Positions 34,067 to 43,503 of a stretch of 64,000 bases of DNA are shown here, one piece after another. The position numbers and the translations under genes were made by a program. Where the stretch lies: positions 124,001 through 188,000 of the forward strand of contig NZ_RAPO01000002.1 of the NCBI RefSeq assembly GCF_003610195.1, read 5' to 3'. The notes under the pieces were generated by a model. The model ran no database searches, was not told where the DNA came from, and worked only from the letters and a program-made list of their open reading frames with translations. Each line of letters starts with the position of its first letter. The first letter of the stretch is position 1. The stretch is from Halopiger aswanensis (GTDB lineage Archaea > Halobacteriota > Halobacteria > Halobacteriales > Natrialbaceae).

Positions 34067-36436
34067 CTACTCGCTTCGCCCGTCGTCGGAACCGTCCGAC
34101 ACTGCCGTTGTCGACGAACCTGGTGTAGCGCCGGCCGCCTCGAGCGATTCGGAATCGTTACCGGATCCGAAGAGACGCTGTCGAATGCTGCGGTCGTGGC
34201 TCTTCTCCGCGAGGATGACCGAACAATCCACCATCTCGAGGACGTCGGAGGCGAGCGATCCCCGGACCAGCCGCGAGAGCAGCCCGCGTTCCGTCGCCCC
34301 GAGAATGACCAGCGAGTGCTGAGCGGACGCGGTCGCGATCGCGGCTTCGATATCGCCGGAGGTGTCGATCTGGGTCGTCGCGTCCGCGAGCCCGTGGTCG
34401 GCAGCCCATTCGGTCAGGAAGGCCTCGCCGTCGGCCCGTTCGGATTCGTCGTCGACGACGTGCAAGAGCGTGATCTCGGAGCCGACCTGATCGCGCAGAT
34501 AGCACGCGACCTCCGCGCTCAGATCGGAGTCGGGACCGCCAGCGGTCGGCACCAGCACGCGGTCGGGCTCGAGACCGCGGTCGTTGAGCACGAGGAAGTC
34601 ACAGGGCAGGTCGTGTGTGAGTTCGTCGAGCGGCCGTTCCGCGCGGCCCGCGCTCCACGAGCGGCTCGGTCCCCATCCCATGACGACCGTATCGGCTTGC
34701 TCCCGGCGTGCGACATCGAACACTTCCTCGAACGAGCGGTGGGAGACGACCGTCCGTACGTCGACCGGCACGTCGAGCGTCTCGGTATCTTCCCGTACCT
34801 GCTCCATCAACGCCTGCGACTCCGCGTCGATGCGCTGGATGTGTTCGGACCCCTCCCGGAGCGGCGTCTGGTCCGGCACTTCGACGATGTGAACCGCTTG
34901 GACGACGCCGTCGTTGGCCTTCGCGAGCACGCTCGCGAGCTCGAGCAGTTCGGATTCGGTCCGCGGATTCGAGACCGGGACGACGACCGTGTACTCCTCG
35001 TTGGCGGGGCGTGCAGCGTTCGCGGCGCTCACTGCGACGTCCGGCATCTCCTCGGACCGGTCGAGGATCCAGTTGGCGAAGACGCCGGCGTTTTCGACCC
35101 GCGTCCGGGAGTACAGCAGGTACCAGCCCGCTGCGAAGACGACCAGCCCGGCCGAGAGGGCGATGACGAACGGTTCGATGTACGCGATCAGCGCGAACGA
35201 CGAGACCGCGCCGATAATCGGAACGAACGGATAGAACGGCACCTCGAAGTCGGGGTCGTAATCGGGCGGTTCGGCCTCCCGCATCACGATCAGCGCGATG
35301 TTCAACAGTCCGTACACGATCAGGTGGAGCACGGACCCGGCGGTCGACAGCAGTTCGATGTTCCCGACCAGGAGGAAGACGACGATGAGCGTCCCGGTGA
35401 TCAGAATCGACTTGAACGGCGTCCCGAACCGCGGGTGAATCTCGTTGACCGACGGCGAGATGATCTTCTCTCGGCCCATCGCGAAGTTGATCCGCGACGA
35501 CGAGAGGATCGACGCGTTCGCGCTCGAAGCGGTCGCCAGGAGGCCCCCGAACAGCAGCATTCCCCAGCCGAGGAGGCCGAGGTTGTAGCCGAAGATCTCG
35601 TACTGGCCGAACAGCAACTGGGCCGCTTCGACGACGGCCGTCTCGTTGTCGGCCACCAGTTCGGTCGGTACCGCCGCCAGCAGTACGAGGAGGAACAGCG
35701 CGTAGACGACCGTGACGATCGCTACGCTGCCGATGACCGCCAGCGGAAGATTCCGCCCCGGATTCTTGATCTCCTCGGCGACGGAAGTGATCTGGACGAA
35801 TCCGAGGTAGGAGACGAAGACGAGGGCCGTCACGGGAAGGACTTCGCCCATCGCGCCCTCCTCGACGATCGGCTGCAGCGACTCCATATCCGCGTTCAGC
35901 AGTCCGACGACGGTGAACGCGGCGAGGATCGCAAGCAGCGTGACGACGATGACGATCTGGAGGCCGCCGGTCTCCTTGGCACCAAAGTAGTTGACGGCGA
36001 TGAAAAGCACCGCGCCGACGAGGCCGATCGTCTGGGCCGCCGTCACCGTTACCGGTCCGAGCCCGAGCGCCGGGGCGCCGACGAGTTGGTTGACGTACTC
36101 GCCGAAGCCGTACATGTAGAACGACGACGCGAACGCTAATCCCAACCAGTTCGCCCAGCCGCTGATCGAGCCGAACAGCGGCCCGAGCGCACGGTTGATG
36201 TAGAAGTACGCGCCGCCGGATTTCGGCATCGCCGTCCCGAGTTCCGACGCCGACAGCGCCGTAAACATCGCCGTGATACCGCCGATAACGAAGGTCGCGG
36301 CTGCGAGCGGCCCGACGTCTGCGACCGCGGTCCCCGGGAGCACGAAGATACCCGCCCCGATCATCGTGCCGATCCCGATCGTGATCGCCGACAGGAGCCC
36401 GAGGTCCTTCGCGAGTTCGTCGTCGCTGCCGCTCAT
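34067..36436 (-). CDS. amino-acid permease fused to two UspA domains (paralog)
   Basis: 789 aa, starting MSGSDDELAKDLGLLSAITIGIGTMIGAGIFVLPG. It has the same architecture as its downstream neighbour: APC permease, then two Usp domains, the second with GATERGLLSRLVRGS. A short Ser/Asp-rich tail (SDGSDDGRSE) is unique to this copy. The permease halves differ markedly while the first Usp domains are almost identical, including a 108-bp run with no mismatch, so the copies seem to have exchanged sequence. 198 bp separate the two genes and each has its own upstream TAAGCTAA element. Confidence 0.88.
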   Translation of the reverse strand: MSGSDDELAKDLGLLSAITIGIGTMIGAGIFVLPGTAVADVGPLAAATFVIGGITAMFTALSASELGTAMPKSGGAYFYINRALGPLFGSISGWANWLGLAFASSFYMYGFGEYVNQLVGAPALGLGPVTVTAAQTIGLVGAVLFIAVNYFGAKETGGLQIVIVVTLLAILAAFTVVGLLNADMESLQPIVEEGAMGEVLPVTALVFVSYLGFVQITSVAEEIKNPGRNLPLAVIGSVAIVTVVYALFLLVLLAAVPTELVADNETAVVEAAQLLFGQYEIFGYNLGLLGWGMLLFGGLLATASSANASILSSSRINFAMGREKIISPSVNEIHPRFGTPFKSILITGTLIVVFLLVGNIELLSTAGSVLHLIVYGLLNIALIVMREAEPPDYDPDFEVPFYPFVPIIGAVSSFALIAYIEPFVIALSAGLVVFAAGWYLLYSRTRVENAGVFANWILDRSEEMPDVAVSAANAARPANEEYTVVVPVSNPRTESELLELASVLAKANDGVVQAVHIVEVPDQTPLREGSEHIQRIDAESQALMEQVREDTETLDVPVDVRTVVSHRSFEEVFDVARREQADTVVMGWGPSRSWSAGRAERPLDELTHDLPCDFLVLNDRGLEPDRVLVPTAGGPDSDLSAEVACYLRDQVGSEITLLHVVDDESERADGEAFLTEWAADHGLADATTQIDTSGDIEAAIATASAQHSLVILGATERGLLSRLVRGSLASDVLEMVDCSVILAEKSHDRSIRQRLFGSGNDSESLEAAGATPGSSTTAVSDGSDDGRSE

Positions 36437-36767
36437 CGTTTCCCCCTCGATTCGTCCGCGGTCGAACGCGACGTTGTGATCCCCACCATGTCTGTCTTGC
36501 GTATCCGCATCTCCCCTCCGACGGTGACCGTCGGCATTAGCTTACACTCGAACGCCGCAACAGGACGGTTCCAAACCGATAGGCGCGACTCCTCGAGTTT
36601 TGATGAACATAGTAAATCGAAGCGCCACGCCGCCCTTAATTCGTTCGTTTAACGACTAATGACCGTATTCGTGAAACGCGCAAACATTTCAAATTTTGCG
36701 ACGCTACGGCGGGTCGACGAATGGGGGCGCCGTCACCGGGCCGAGAACGGAGCCGCAGCGACGACGG
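36437..36767. other. intergenic stretch with promoter of the upstream permease gene
   Basis: A minus-strand TAAGCTAA (36537-36544) matches the element at the same distance from the other permease gene and is a likely promoter part. An 18-codon frame (36489 to 36433, minus) overlaps the permease start by ATGA. The right part (36,595-36,710) is AT-rich without a recognisable gene. Confidence 0.45.
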
Positions 36768-37895
36768 TTAGACGCCGAACGTCGCCCGGAGCATGTCTCG
36801 CGTGCCGGGCCCGAGTCCGACCGCGACAACCGTGATCATGAGCAAGATCGCGTAGCGCGGGCTATCCTCGAAGACCGTTTCGTCGAAGATCCAGACGACG
36901 ATGACCGCCGCGGCGAGTTTCACCAGCAGGAACGGCCAAGCTTCCCCGGTGACGGCGACGACGCTCGGCGGGAGGATCGAGCCGGTCCAGTCGACGATGG
37001 CCGCATTGATCGGGTGTTTCGGGACGAGATTGTTCGAGTGGCCGAAGGCGGTCGCCCAGTCGAGCCCGATGACGTTCGCGACGCCGTCGACCGCGTGGGC
37101 CCAGATGACGACGATCCCCATGTACTCGGTTCCGCGGTTGATCCCGGGCGCGAACCGCTGGATCGCAGCCCAGGTGAGCCACGTTGCGGCCGTCGCGCCG
37201 ACGAGCGTGGCTATCAGCAGGAGCGGGTAAAACCGGGAGAACGCCTCCGTCGCCGCCGTGTAGCCGAGGTGGGCCAGCGTGAGCGTGAGCAGCCCGGTAC
37301 CGATCGCGAAGAGGGGGTACTCGTAGCCCGAGACGTAGTCGTTGCGCTCGAGCCAGACCGAGACGACGACCGCGACGGCGGTGACGGCGAAGACGGTGAA
37401 GTAGATGAGCGGGCTGATGATGAATCCGGACCACGGGAGATCGATCGCGAGCGTCCCCGTGGCGCGGTAGGCGGCCGCGTTCGCGTCCTCGACGACGCGC
37501 AGCGCGCCGCCGAACAGCATGAACGGGAAGAGTCCGTAAAAGCCCGCCCGATACCGCTCGATCTCGAGGCGTTTGATGAGGAAGACGACCCCGATGACGC
37601 CCAGGATGAGCGTCGGGATGTAGCCCGCATACGAGACGAACGTGTAGCCCGGCGACGCGGTCGGGCCGGCGTTCGGGCCGGCCTGTGAGCACGGGAGCTG
37701 CTCGCCGCCCGCCCAGGCGACGCAACTCCAACTGTGGGCGTCGGCGACGACCGGCCCCCAGTAGTACTGCCAGATGAACTCGACGTACACCTGCTTGGGG
37801 AACGCGGCGGCAGCCCCTGCGACCCCCGCGACGAAGAGGACGACGGCCGCGGCCCAAACGCGTTCGGGCCCGTACCGCTCGATGGACTCGTACAT
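36768..37895 (-). CDS. DUF63 integral membrane protein
   Basis: 375 aa with about nine hydrophobic helices. The conserved-looking [20 protein letters not shown] (about residues 148-167), the [10 protein letters not shown] segment and [12 protein letters not shown] are typical of DUF63, an archaea-specific family. A short periplasmic-side Cys pair ([17 protein letters not shown]) could form a disulfide. No biochemical function is known. It lies 87 bp upstream of the inositol-monophosphatase gene's stop region and is transcribed in the same direction. Confidence 0.85.
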   Translation of the reverse strand: MYESIERYGPERVWAAAVVLFVAGVAGAAAAFPKQVYVEFIWQYYWGPVVADAHSWSCVAWAGGEQLPCSQAGPNAGPTASPGYTFVSYAGYIPTLILGVIGVVFLIKRLEIERYRAGFYGLFPFMLFGGALRVVEDANAAAYRATGTLAIDLPWSGFIISPLIYFTVFAVTAVAVVVSVWLERNDYVSGYEYPLFAIGTGLLTLTLAHLGYTAATEAFSRFYPLLLIATLVGATAATWLTWAAIQRFAPGINRGTEYMGIVVIWAHAVDGVANVIGLDWATAFGHSNNLVPKHPINAAIVDWTGSILPPSVVAVTGEAWPFLLVKLAAAVIVVWIFDETVFEDSPRYAILLMITVVAVGLGPGTRDMLRATFGV

Positions 37896-37982
37896 ACCCG
37901 ATATCCGTTACGGCGGGCGCTTACCGTTTCCGGTTCTCGATTCGCCGGTCGCCGCAGTGGAAGATTCCCCGCGCCCCTTCCC

Positions 37983-38816
37983 CTACGCGGCGTCGATCTC
38001 CCGCGCCGCCTCGAGCAGGTCGTCGTGAACGCCGCCGTTCGAGGCGACCAGCCCCCGACTGTCGTGGCGCCAGCGGTCGCCCTCGAGGTCGGTGACCGTC
38101 CCGCCGGCCGCGCGGATCAGGGCGACGCCGGCGACGGTGTCCCAGGGGTTCGCCCGCAGGTTCGTCACGACGCCCTCGAGCGCGCCGGAGGCGACCATCC
38201 CGAGTTCGAGTTGGGCGCAGCCGAAGCGGCGGACGTCGCCGAACCGGTCGACGAGCGCACGCGTCGCCGCGGCGTACTGGTCGCGCTGGTCGAAGTCCCA
38301 CCAAAAGGTCGGGCAGACGTGCGCGCGTTCGGGGTCGGTGCAGTCGCTGACCGACAGCGGCTCGTCGTTCAGGAAGGCGCCCTCGGGACCGACGCGGTAG
38401 GCGTCCTCGAGAGCGGGACAGACGGTCGCCCCGGCGACGGGGTCGCCGTCGACGACCGCCGCGATGGCCGTCCCGAACGCGCGAATGCCGTCGACGTAGT
38501 TGTTCGTACCGTCGATCGGGTCGACGATCCAGGCCGGTCCCTCCTCGGGCACCCGCTTCAGTGCGTCCTCCTCCTCGCCGACGATCGGGTCGTCAGGGAA
38601 CGTCTCGCGGATGACCTCGATGACGCGCTCCTGGGCGTTCCGATCGACCTGTGTGACGACGTCGGTCTTCCCGTCTTTCTGTTCGACCTCGAGCTCGCTG
38701 CGGAACGAGTCGGCCGCGATCGCGGCGCCGGCTTCGGCGGCGGTGACAGCGACGTTCGCCCGCCGCTCCGGTTCGTACTCGGCGCCGACCTCGCGATAGC
38801 CATCGCGTTCGCTCAT
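37983..38816 (-). CDS. inositol monophosphatase-family phosphatase
   Basis: 277 aa. The Li-sensitive phosphatase signature is complete: VGEEEDAL (metal Glu), AWIVDPIDGTNNYVDG (two metal Asp residues and the nucleophile-positioning Thr) and a C-terminal NPWDTVAGVALIRAAGGTVTDLEG. Family members in archaea act on inositol-1-phosphate and often also fructose-1,6-bisphosphate. Two or three Mg ions are bound. It is a single gene between DUF63 and the HTTM gene, all on the minus strand. Confidence 0.92.
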   Translation of the reverse strand: MSERDGYREVGAEYEPERRANVAVTAAEAGAAIAADSFRSELEVEQKDGKTDVVTQVDRNAQERVIEVIRETFPDDPIVGEEEDALKRVPEEGPAWIVDPIDGTNNYVDGIRAFGTAIAAVVDGDPVAGATVCPALEDAYRVGPEGAFLNDEPLSVSDCTDPERAHVCPTFWWDFDQRDQYAAATRALVDRFGDVRRFGCAQLELGMVASGALEGVVTNLRANPWDTVAGVALIRAAGGTVTDLEGDRWRHDSRGLVASNGGVHDDLLEAAREIDAA

Positions 38817-38879
38817 TGATCCCAGTCGTGTCGCGTCGCGAAAAGGTGTAGCGGTTCTCGGCAGTGCGTGCCGCGGCGC

Positions 38880-40439
38880 TCAACACCCGTATTCGATCCG
38901 CTGGTCGACCTCGAGGTCCCCCACCGGACCCGAGGGACCGATCGGCTGTTCGACGGTGTAGACGGTCACCGACTCGAGGTCGGCATCCGGTTCCGTTTCG
39001 TGCTCGGCGACGTGGTCACAGAGGTAGGCCGCCAGCGGCTCGTACTCGTTCTCGCCCGCGCTGCGCAGATCCAACCCGTACCGCATCCAGAGCGTCGACG
39101 GGTACCTGTCCGCGGCGTCCGGCGGCCGATCGATCGCACCCGACTCGTCCCTGAGCGTGTCGATCGTCTCGCCGGACTCGAGGTCGGCTTCCCAGGCGAA
39201 CCACCAGTAGCCGCTCAGCGGATCCGGCGCGAAAAACGCCCAACTGACGTCTTCGACGTCGCCCTCGACGATTTCTTCGGGCATCTCGACGAATCCCAGC
39301 CCGGCGGCCTGCCACGCGATCAGTCCGAGGAGAAAGCAGACGAGCGCGACGTTCCCGGCGATTCGCGCGCGACGGCGCACGGCCGGCGGAATCGCGATCG
39401 ATGGAAGCGAGGGCAGTCGTCGGCCGCCGTCAGTCGCTACCGCGCGATCGGTCGCCGATTCGAGCCGCCGCTCGAGTCCGGTGCGCTCGAGCACCGCCTC
39501 GAGGCGATCCCAGGCTCGCGGCGGGAAAAAGAGCAGCAGCGCGGCGACCATGACGAACGGGAACGCGCCGAGGCGCATCGTCGCGGCCAGCCCCAACTGC
39601 GCGCCGACGAACGCGCCCGCCAGCGCGAGTCGCAGTCGATCGCGGAACACGAGCAACAGCGGCGCTGCGGTGAGCAGCGCCGACCACGACCAGTTGGCCG
39701 CGACGAGCAGCGGCGTCCGGTCCGCGAGATAGGGGCCGAATCCCACGATGAGCTGCTCGAGGTGGAATATCTGCGCGACGGCGGTGCCGTTCATCCAGGT
39801 CTCGCTGCGGGTCTTGAGCACGCCGTTGACGGCGTAGATGGTCACGAAGTGAACGAGGACGGTCGCGGTTGCGACCGAGAGGACGCGGCCGTCGACCGTC
39901 GCTGGGGGATCGGTATCACGATCAACGCGGTACCCGCGCCGACGCGCGTCGATCGACCAGCGAGCGCCCAGCGGCAGAAAGAGTCCGAGAACCAGCAGGG
40001 ACAGCAGGATCGTGTCCCCGCCGTTGAGGACGTAGGGGTTTCGGGCTTGCATCGAGGCGAGCAAGATCGCGGAGCCGAGCGTCGCCGGCGTCGTCCGGTA
40101 GCCGACGAGCAACAGCCCGGCGAAGACGCCGGCGACCGCGAACAACAGCCCCTGTACCCACGCCGAACCCGACAGCGCGTGCAGCGAAAGCGCCTCGAAC
40201 GTCGGAAAGAGTTCCGCTAGCGCCGATCGCGGCAGCGTTCCGGCGTCGGTGTAGAACGTCACGACTCCCGGAACCCGGAGATAGAGGAGATCGCAGAGGA
40301 GAATCAGTCCCAGCGCGATCCGAAACGCAGCGAGCGCTCGCGGGTCGATTCCGAGTCGCGGTGCGACCGCTGATCGAAGCCGGGTAGCGACCGCTGCTCG
40401 GCTGCCTACCGTCGACGCATCGGATCGGGAGGGAATCAT
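38880..40439 (-). CDS. HTTM-domain membrane protein (gamma-carboxylase-like)
   Basis: 519 aa from ATG 40439. It starts with LGIDPRALAAFRIALGLILLCDLLYLR, the characteristic first helix of HTTM proteins. NGGDTILLSLLVLGLFLPLGARWSID and HFVTIYAVNGVLKTRSETWMNGTAV follow, all typical of the family named after vitamin K-dependent gamma-carboxylase. About seven to eight helices are predicted, then a C-terminal soluble region (about 385-519) that begins after a TM anchor and has the sequence WAFFAPDPLSGYWWF. Substrate unknown. Confidence 0.85.
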   Translation of the reverse strand: MIPSRSDASTVGSRAAVATRLRSAVAPRLGIDPRALAAFRIALGLILLCDLLYLRVPGVVTFYTDAGTLPRSALAELFPTFEALSLHALSGSAWVQGLLFAVAGVFAGLLLVGYRTTPATLGSAILLASMQARNPYVLNGGDTILLSLLVLGLFLPLGARWSIDARRRGYRVDRDTDPPATVDGRVLSVATATVLVHFVTIYAVNGVLKTRSETWMNGTAVAQIFHLEQLIVGFGPYLADRTPLLVAANWSWSALLTAAPLLLVFRDRLRLALAGAFVGAQLGLAATMRLGAFPFVMVAALLLFFPPRAWDRLEAVLERTGLERRLESATDRAVATDGGRRLPSLPSIAIPPAVRRRARIAGNVALVCFLLGLIAWQAAGLGFVEMPEEIVEGDVEDVSWAFFAPDPLSGYWWFAWEADLESGETIDTLRDESGAIDRPPDAADRYPSTLWMRYGLDLRSAGENEYEPLAAYLCDHVAEHETEPDADLESVTVYTVEQPIGPSGPVGDLEVDQRIEYGC

Positions 40440-40618
40440 CGGCGGGACCGCTCGAGGCTCGAGTCGGTCCCCAGTTCTCAACAATCGTATAAGTGTTTTG
40501 TCGTCACTCGGCGTCGTGGTCGACTCGAGCGGTAGACGCCGAACGGCGACGCTCCCGACGCATCGTCCCGGAGAAGCTTTGCGAGGGCAAGACGCTCCGT
40601 CTTGCCGCACTGTTGCAG

Positions 40619-40701
40619 TGCGAGGGGAGGGAATCGAACCCACGAACCCCTACGGGAGCGGATCTTGAGTCCGCCGCCGTTGACCGCTTGGCTACCCTCG
40701 C
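40619..40701 (-). tRNA. tRNA-Leu (anticodon CAA)
   Basis: The minus strand folds as a class II cloverleaf. The acceptor stem is GCGAGGG/CCCTCGC, the D-arm region starts TAGCCAAGCGGT, and the anticodon stem-loop is GCGGA-CTCAAGA-TCCGC with anticodon CAA. A long variable arm follows, and the T-arm contains GGTTCGATTCC. The discriminator base is A, as required for Leu. No intron and no encoded CCA. It lies between the HTTM gene and a small zinc-ribbon gene. No integrase or att duplication is seen next to it. Confidence 0.95.
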
Positions 40702-40794
40702 ACGCAGCCGTTCGTACGACCGTGTCGTTTGAATAGTCTGCGATTTCTCGTGCGGCGACTCGAGCGTGCGATCGCGATCTACTAGTCCAACCGA

Positions 40795-40971
40795 TCAGGC
40801 CGTCGATTCACCGTGCTCGAGGTCCGGTGCCGACTCCGAACCGGACTCGAGATCGAAGTCGAGGTCGTCGGCCGCGTACTGCGTTTCGCAGTTCGGGCAC
40901 CGATAGCCGCCCTCGATGTGCTCGTAGAGGCGCTCTCCGCAGTTCTGACATCGCCCGTAGGGGTGGTTCAT
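40795..40971 (-). CDS. small zinc-ribbon protein
   Basis: 58 aa, starting [18 protein letters not shown] and continuing to [20 protein letters not shown]. Two C-x2-C knuckles 17 residues apart form a rubredoxin-like zinc ribbon. The tail is acidic ([16 protein letters not shown]). It starts at ATG 40971. Too small for many gene finders but the codon use and Cys pattern are convincing. Function unknown. Confidence 0.7.
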   Translation of the reverse strand: MNHPYGRCQNCGERLYEHIEGGYRCPNCETQYAADDLDFDLESGSESAPDLEHGESTA

Positions 40972-41090
40972 TCACCCGAGGTTACCAGTTCGATCGAAAT
41001 AAACGTCAGCCTTCTCGGAGACAGGCTTTACGTACGCCGACGGCCGGGCACGCCGAACAGTATACCCGTCGCACGCACGAAGGATACTCC

Positions 41091-41582
41091 ATGAGCGATC
41101 ACACCAGCGATCCCACCGTCGCGCCGCCGCCCGACGGCACGGCGCCGACCGGCTGGCTCGCGTCCGCTGGCCGCTGGGAGCATGCGACCCTCCGGAAGGC
41201 GACGATCCACGGCGTGCGGCTGTTCAACGACGGCGCCTACCACGAGAGCCACGACTGCTTCGAACTCGAGTGGTACAACTACGGCCGCGGCAGCGAGGAG
41301 AGCGCCTTCCTCCACGGGATGGTCCAAGTCGCCGCGGGCGCGTACAAGCACGTGGATTTCGAGAACGACGACGGGATGCGCTCGCTGTTTGGAACCGCCC
41401 TCCAGTACTTCCAGGGCGTCCCCACCGACTACTACGGCGTCGACGTCCTCGAGATTCGGACGACGCTGACCAACGCCCTCGAGGACCCTACCGTCATCGA
41501 CGGCTGGCGGATTCCGATCGACGGCGAGCGACCGACCGCGCGAGCGATCGATTACGAGTACATCGAGGCTCTCGAGGAGTGA
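41091..41582 (+). CDS. DUF309 domain protein
   Basis: 163 aa from ATG 41091. The DUF309 core is [48 protein letters not shown], an all-helical domain with the conserved FN-x3-Y/F-x-E-x-H-x3-E pattern. The His/Glu residues could coordinate a metal, but no activity is established for the family. It stands alone between a zinc-ribbon gene and the aspartoacylase-like gene. Confidence 0.85.
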   Translation: MSDHTSDPTVAPPPDGTAPTGWLASAGRWEHATLRKATIHGVRLFNDGAYHESHDCFELEWYNYGRGSEESAFLHGMVQVAAGAYKHVDFENDDGMRSLFGTALQYFQGVPTDYYGVDVLEIRTTLTNALEDPTVIDGWRIPIDGERPTARAIDYEYIEALEE

Positions 41583-41723
41583 CAATTCCGCCCGTCCGCC
41601 CGCGAAATCGGTCGGCTGTGTGCGGGACGGTACCGTGATTTCCGCTCGTCGTACTCGTCTTCCGACCGGCAGGGAGTGTGACAGACCGAACGGCCTTTGT
41701 CCGCGTAGCCCAACTAACGGACA

Positions 41724-42521
41724 ATGAGAGTCGCACAGATCGGGTCGGGAACGCCGGAGATCGCAGTCGTTGCGGGCGTCCACGGGGACGAACCCTGTGG
41801 CGTCCGCGCGGTCGAACGGCTGCTGGACGAGCGCCCGACCGTCGAACGGCCCGTCAAGCTCATCGTCGCCAACGAGAAAGCCTTGGAGCGGCGGGTGCGA
41901 TTCGTCGACGAGGATCTCAACCGCGCGTTCCCGGGCGATCCGGACGCGAAGACCCACGAAGGACAGCTCGCCAACCGGCTCGTCGAGGAACTCGAGGGTT
42001 GTCTCACCTTCTCGATGCACTCCACACAGAGCCACGCAGAGCCGTTCGCAATCGTTAACGGCGTCAGCGAGACGGCCGAGGAAATCGTTCCGCAACTCCC
42101 GGTTACGGCGATGGTCGAGACGAGCAACTTCGCGGAGGGACGGCTCTTCTCCGAGATCGACACCATCGAGGTCGAGTGTGGGATGCAGGGGTCGGAGACG
42201 GCCGCGCAGAACGCCGACCGGTTGACGCGGGCGTTCCTCACGGCCGTCGGCGCCTTGCCCGGCGACGCGATGCGTCGCGATCTGCCGGTCTTCCGGCTCA
42301 CCGACGTCATCCGCAAGCAGGAGGCCGACACCTACGAGGTGTTCGTCGACAACTTCACCGAGGTCGAGGCCGGCGAGTCGTTCGCGGCGGCCGACGGCGA
42401 CGAGCAGATCGCCGACGAGTCGTTCTACCCGGTGCTCATGTCGTCGAACGGCTACCGCGACGTCTTCGGTTACGCCGCCGAAAAGCTGGACGTGCTGACG
42501 GCGCCGCCGGCAGCCGACTGA
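41724..42521 (+). CDS. succinylglutamate desuccinylase/aspartoacylase-family hydrolase
   Basis: 265 aa from ATG 41724. The M14-type zinc site is visible: GVHGDEPCG (His and Glu ligands, about 18-26), DEDLNRAFPGD (Asp/Asn/Arg for substrate carboxylate) and FSMHSTQSH (third ligand His, about 97). IEVECGMQG supplies the general-base Glu region. It hydrolyses an N-acyl amino acid or similar amide; the substrate is not set by context. A C-terminal beta domain (about 195-265) closes the active site in this family. Confidence 0.85.
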   Translation: MRVAQIGSGTPEIAVVAGVHGDEPCGVRAVERLLDERPTVERPVKLIVANEKALERRVRFVDEDLNRAFPGDPDAKTHEGQLANRLVEELEGCLTFSMHSTQSHAEPFAIVNGVSETAEEIVPQLPVTAMVETSNFAEGRLFSEIDTIEVECGMQGSETAAQNADRLTRAFLTAVGALPGDAMRRDLPVFRLTDVIRKQEADTYEVFVDNFTEVEAGESFAAADGDEQIADESFYPVLMSSNGYRDVFGYAAEKLDVLTAPPAAD

Positions 42522-42557
42522 ACCGATTGCACCGACGGTAGCGGCGCGTTCGAGGAC

Positions 42558-42629
42558 CAACTGTTGTCGCACCCGCATGCTTCCTTGAGGTGAGTGTGCC
42601 GGGGGAAGGTACGGTGCTCGCAACAGTTG
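42558..42629. repeat. inverted repeat between two genes
   Basis: CAACTGTTG (42558-42566) and CAACAGTTG (42621-42629) are perfectly complementary across a 54-base loop. The stretch 42,540-42,720 is less GC-rich than its flanks. It lies after the aspartoacylase-like gene and could be a terminator or a relic of an inserted element. Confidence 0.4.
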
Positions 42630-42779
42630 TGATCGCGGTGTGAGTTTTTCTCGCCGTTGTTACTGTATCCAGCCTGAACGCAGCCTGTCTCGGGGGCTCC
42701 GCTCGTAGTCATCGCTGGTAGTGCGACGGAATCCCACACTGTGGAAATACCTAACAGGACCGTTCTCGATACGTGTCGT

Positions 42780-43409
42780 ATGGTCGACAAAGACGCCGTT
42801 CGTCGGGGCTACGACGGACTGGCGGAAACGTACGCCGCGCGGCGCGATCCCGACGACGGCGAGTGGGCGATGCTCGAGCGACTGCGGAAGCAGTTGCCGG
42901 CAGCCGCGCGGGTGCTCGACGCCGGCTGCGGGCAGGGCGATCCGATACTGCGCCGGCTGGCAGAGGCTCCCGCGATCGAAGCGACCGGCGTCGACTTCTC
43001 GCGCGAGCAACTGCGGTTCGCGCACGAAGCCGCTCCGGACGCCGCCCTCGCGCAAGGCGATATCACGTCGCTTCCAGTGGGCGACGACGCGTTCGACGCC
43101 GTGACCGCCTTTCACTCGCTGATTCACGTCCCCGAATCGGAACATCAGGCGGTCATCGACGAGTTCGCGCGCATCCTGCGTCCGGGCGGGCTGGCCCTGC
43201 TGACCGAAGGGACGAACGACTGGCACGGCAGGAACCCGGACTGGCTCGAGACCGGCGTCGAGATGCAGTGGCACATCGCCGGCGCGGACACAACGCGGGA
43301 GCAACTCCGGGCCGCCGGATTTACCGTCCGCGACGAGCGGCTGGTCGGCGACGAACTCGCCGACGAAGACGCTTCGTGGACGGTGTTTCTCGCGCAACTC
43401 GAGGCCTGA
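42780..43409 (+). CDS. class I SAM-dependent methyltransferase
   Basis: 209 aa from ATG 42780 (MVDKDAVRRGYDGLAETYAARRDP). SAM-binding motif I is VLDAGCGQGDPILRRL (about 40-55). The acidic residue of motif II is in ATGVDFSREQLRFAH, and motif post-II is LAQGDITSLPVGDDAFDAVTAFHSLIHVP. The layout is Methyltransf_11/25, acting on small molecules. The substrate is unknown. A TATA-like AATACCTAAC lies about 30 bp upstream. Confidence 0.88.
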   Translation: MVDKDAVRRGYDGLAETYAARRDPDDGEWAMLERLRKQLPAAARVLDAGCGQGDPILRRLAEAPAIEATGVDFSREQLRFAHEAAPDAALAQGDITSLPVGDDAFDAVTAFHSLIHVPESEHQAVIDEFARILRPGGLALLTEGTNDWHGRNPDWLETGVEMQWHIAGADTTREQLRAAGFTVRDERLVGDELADEDASWTVFLAQLEA

Positions 43410-43503
43410 GCGGGCTGCTCGAGCGCTCGAGCCGCCGCGGGGCTTCCGGACAGTACCGTGGGCCGACGCAAGGTCTATCCCTCCGCGCCGCCATACGACG
43501 GAT

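Noticed and set aside
34196-36139. Very long plus-strand frame opposite the permease-UspA genes
   Set aside because: Arg/Asp-rich composition with no domain; it is the complement of well-supported permease-Usp coding sequence.
42470-42710. Cys/His-rich minus-strand frame (MTTSGAPETGC...)
   Set aside because: The Cys/His spacing fits no zinc-binding pattern, its end runs antisense into the aspartoacylase-like gene and no promoter was seen.
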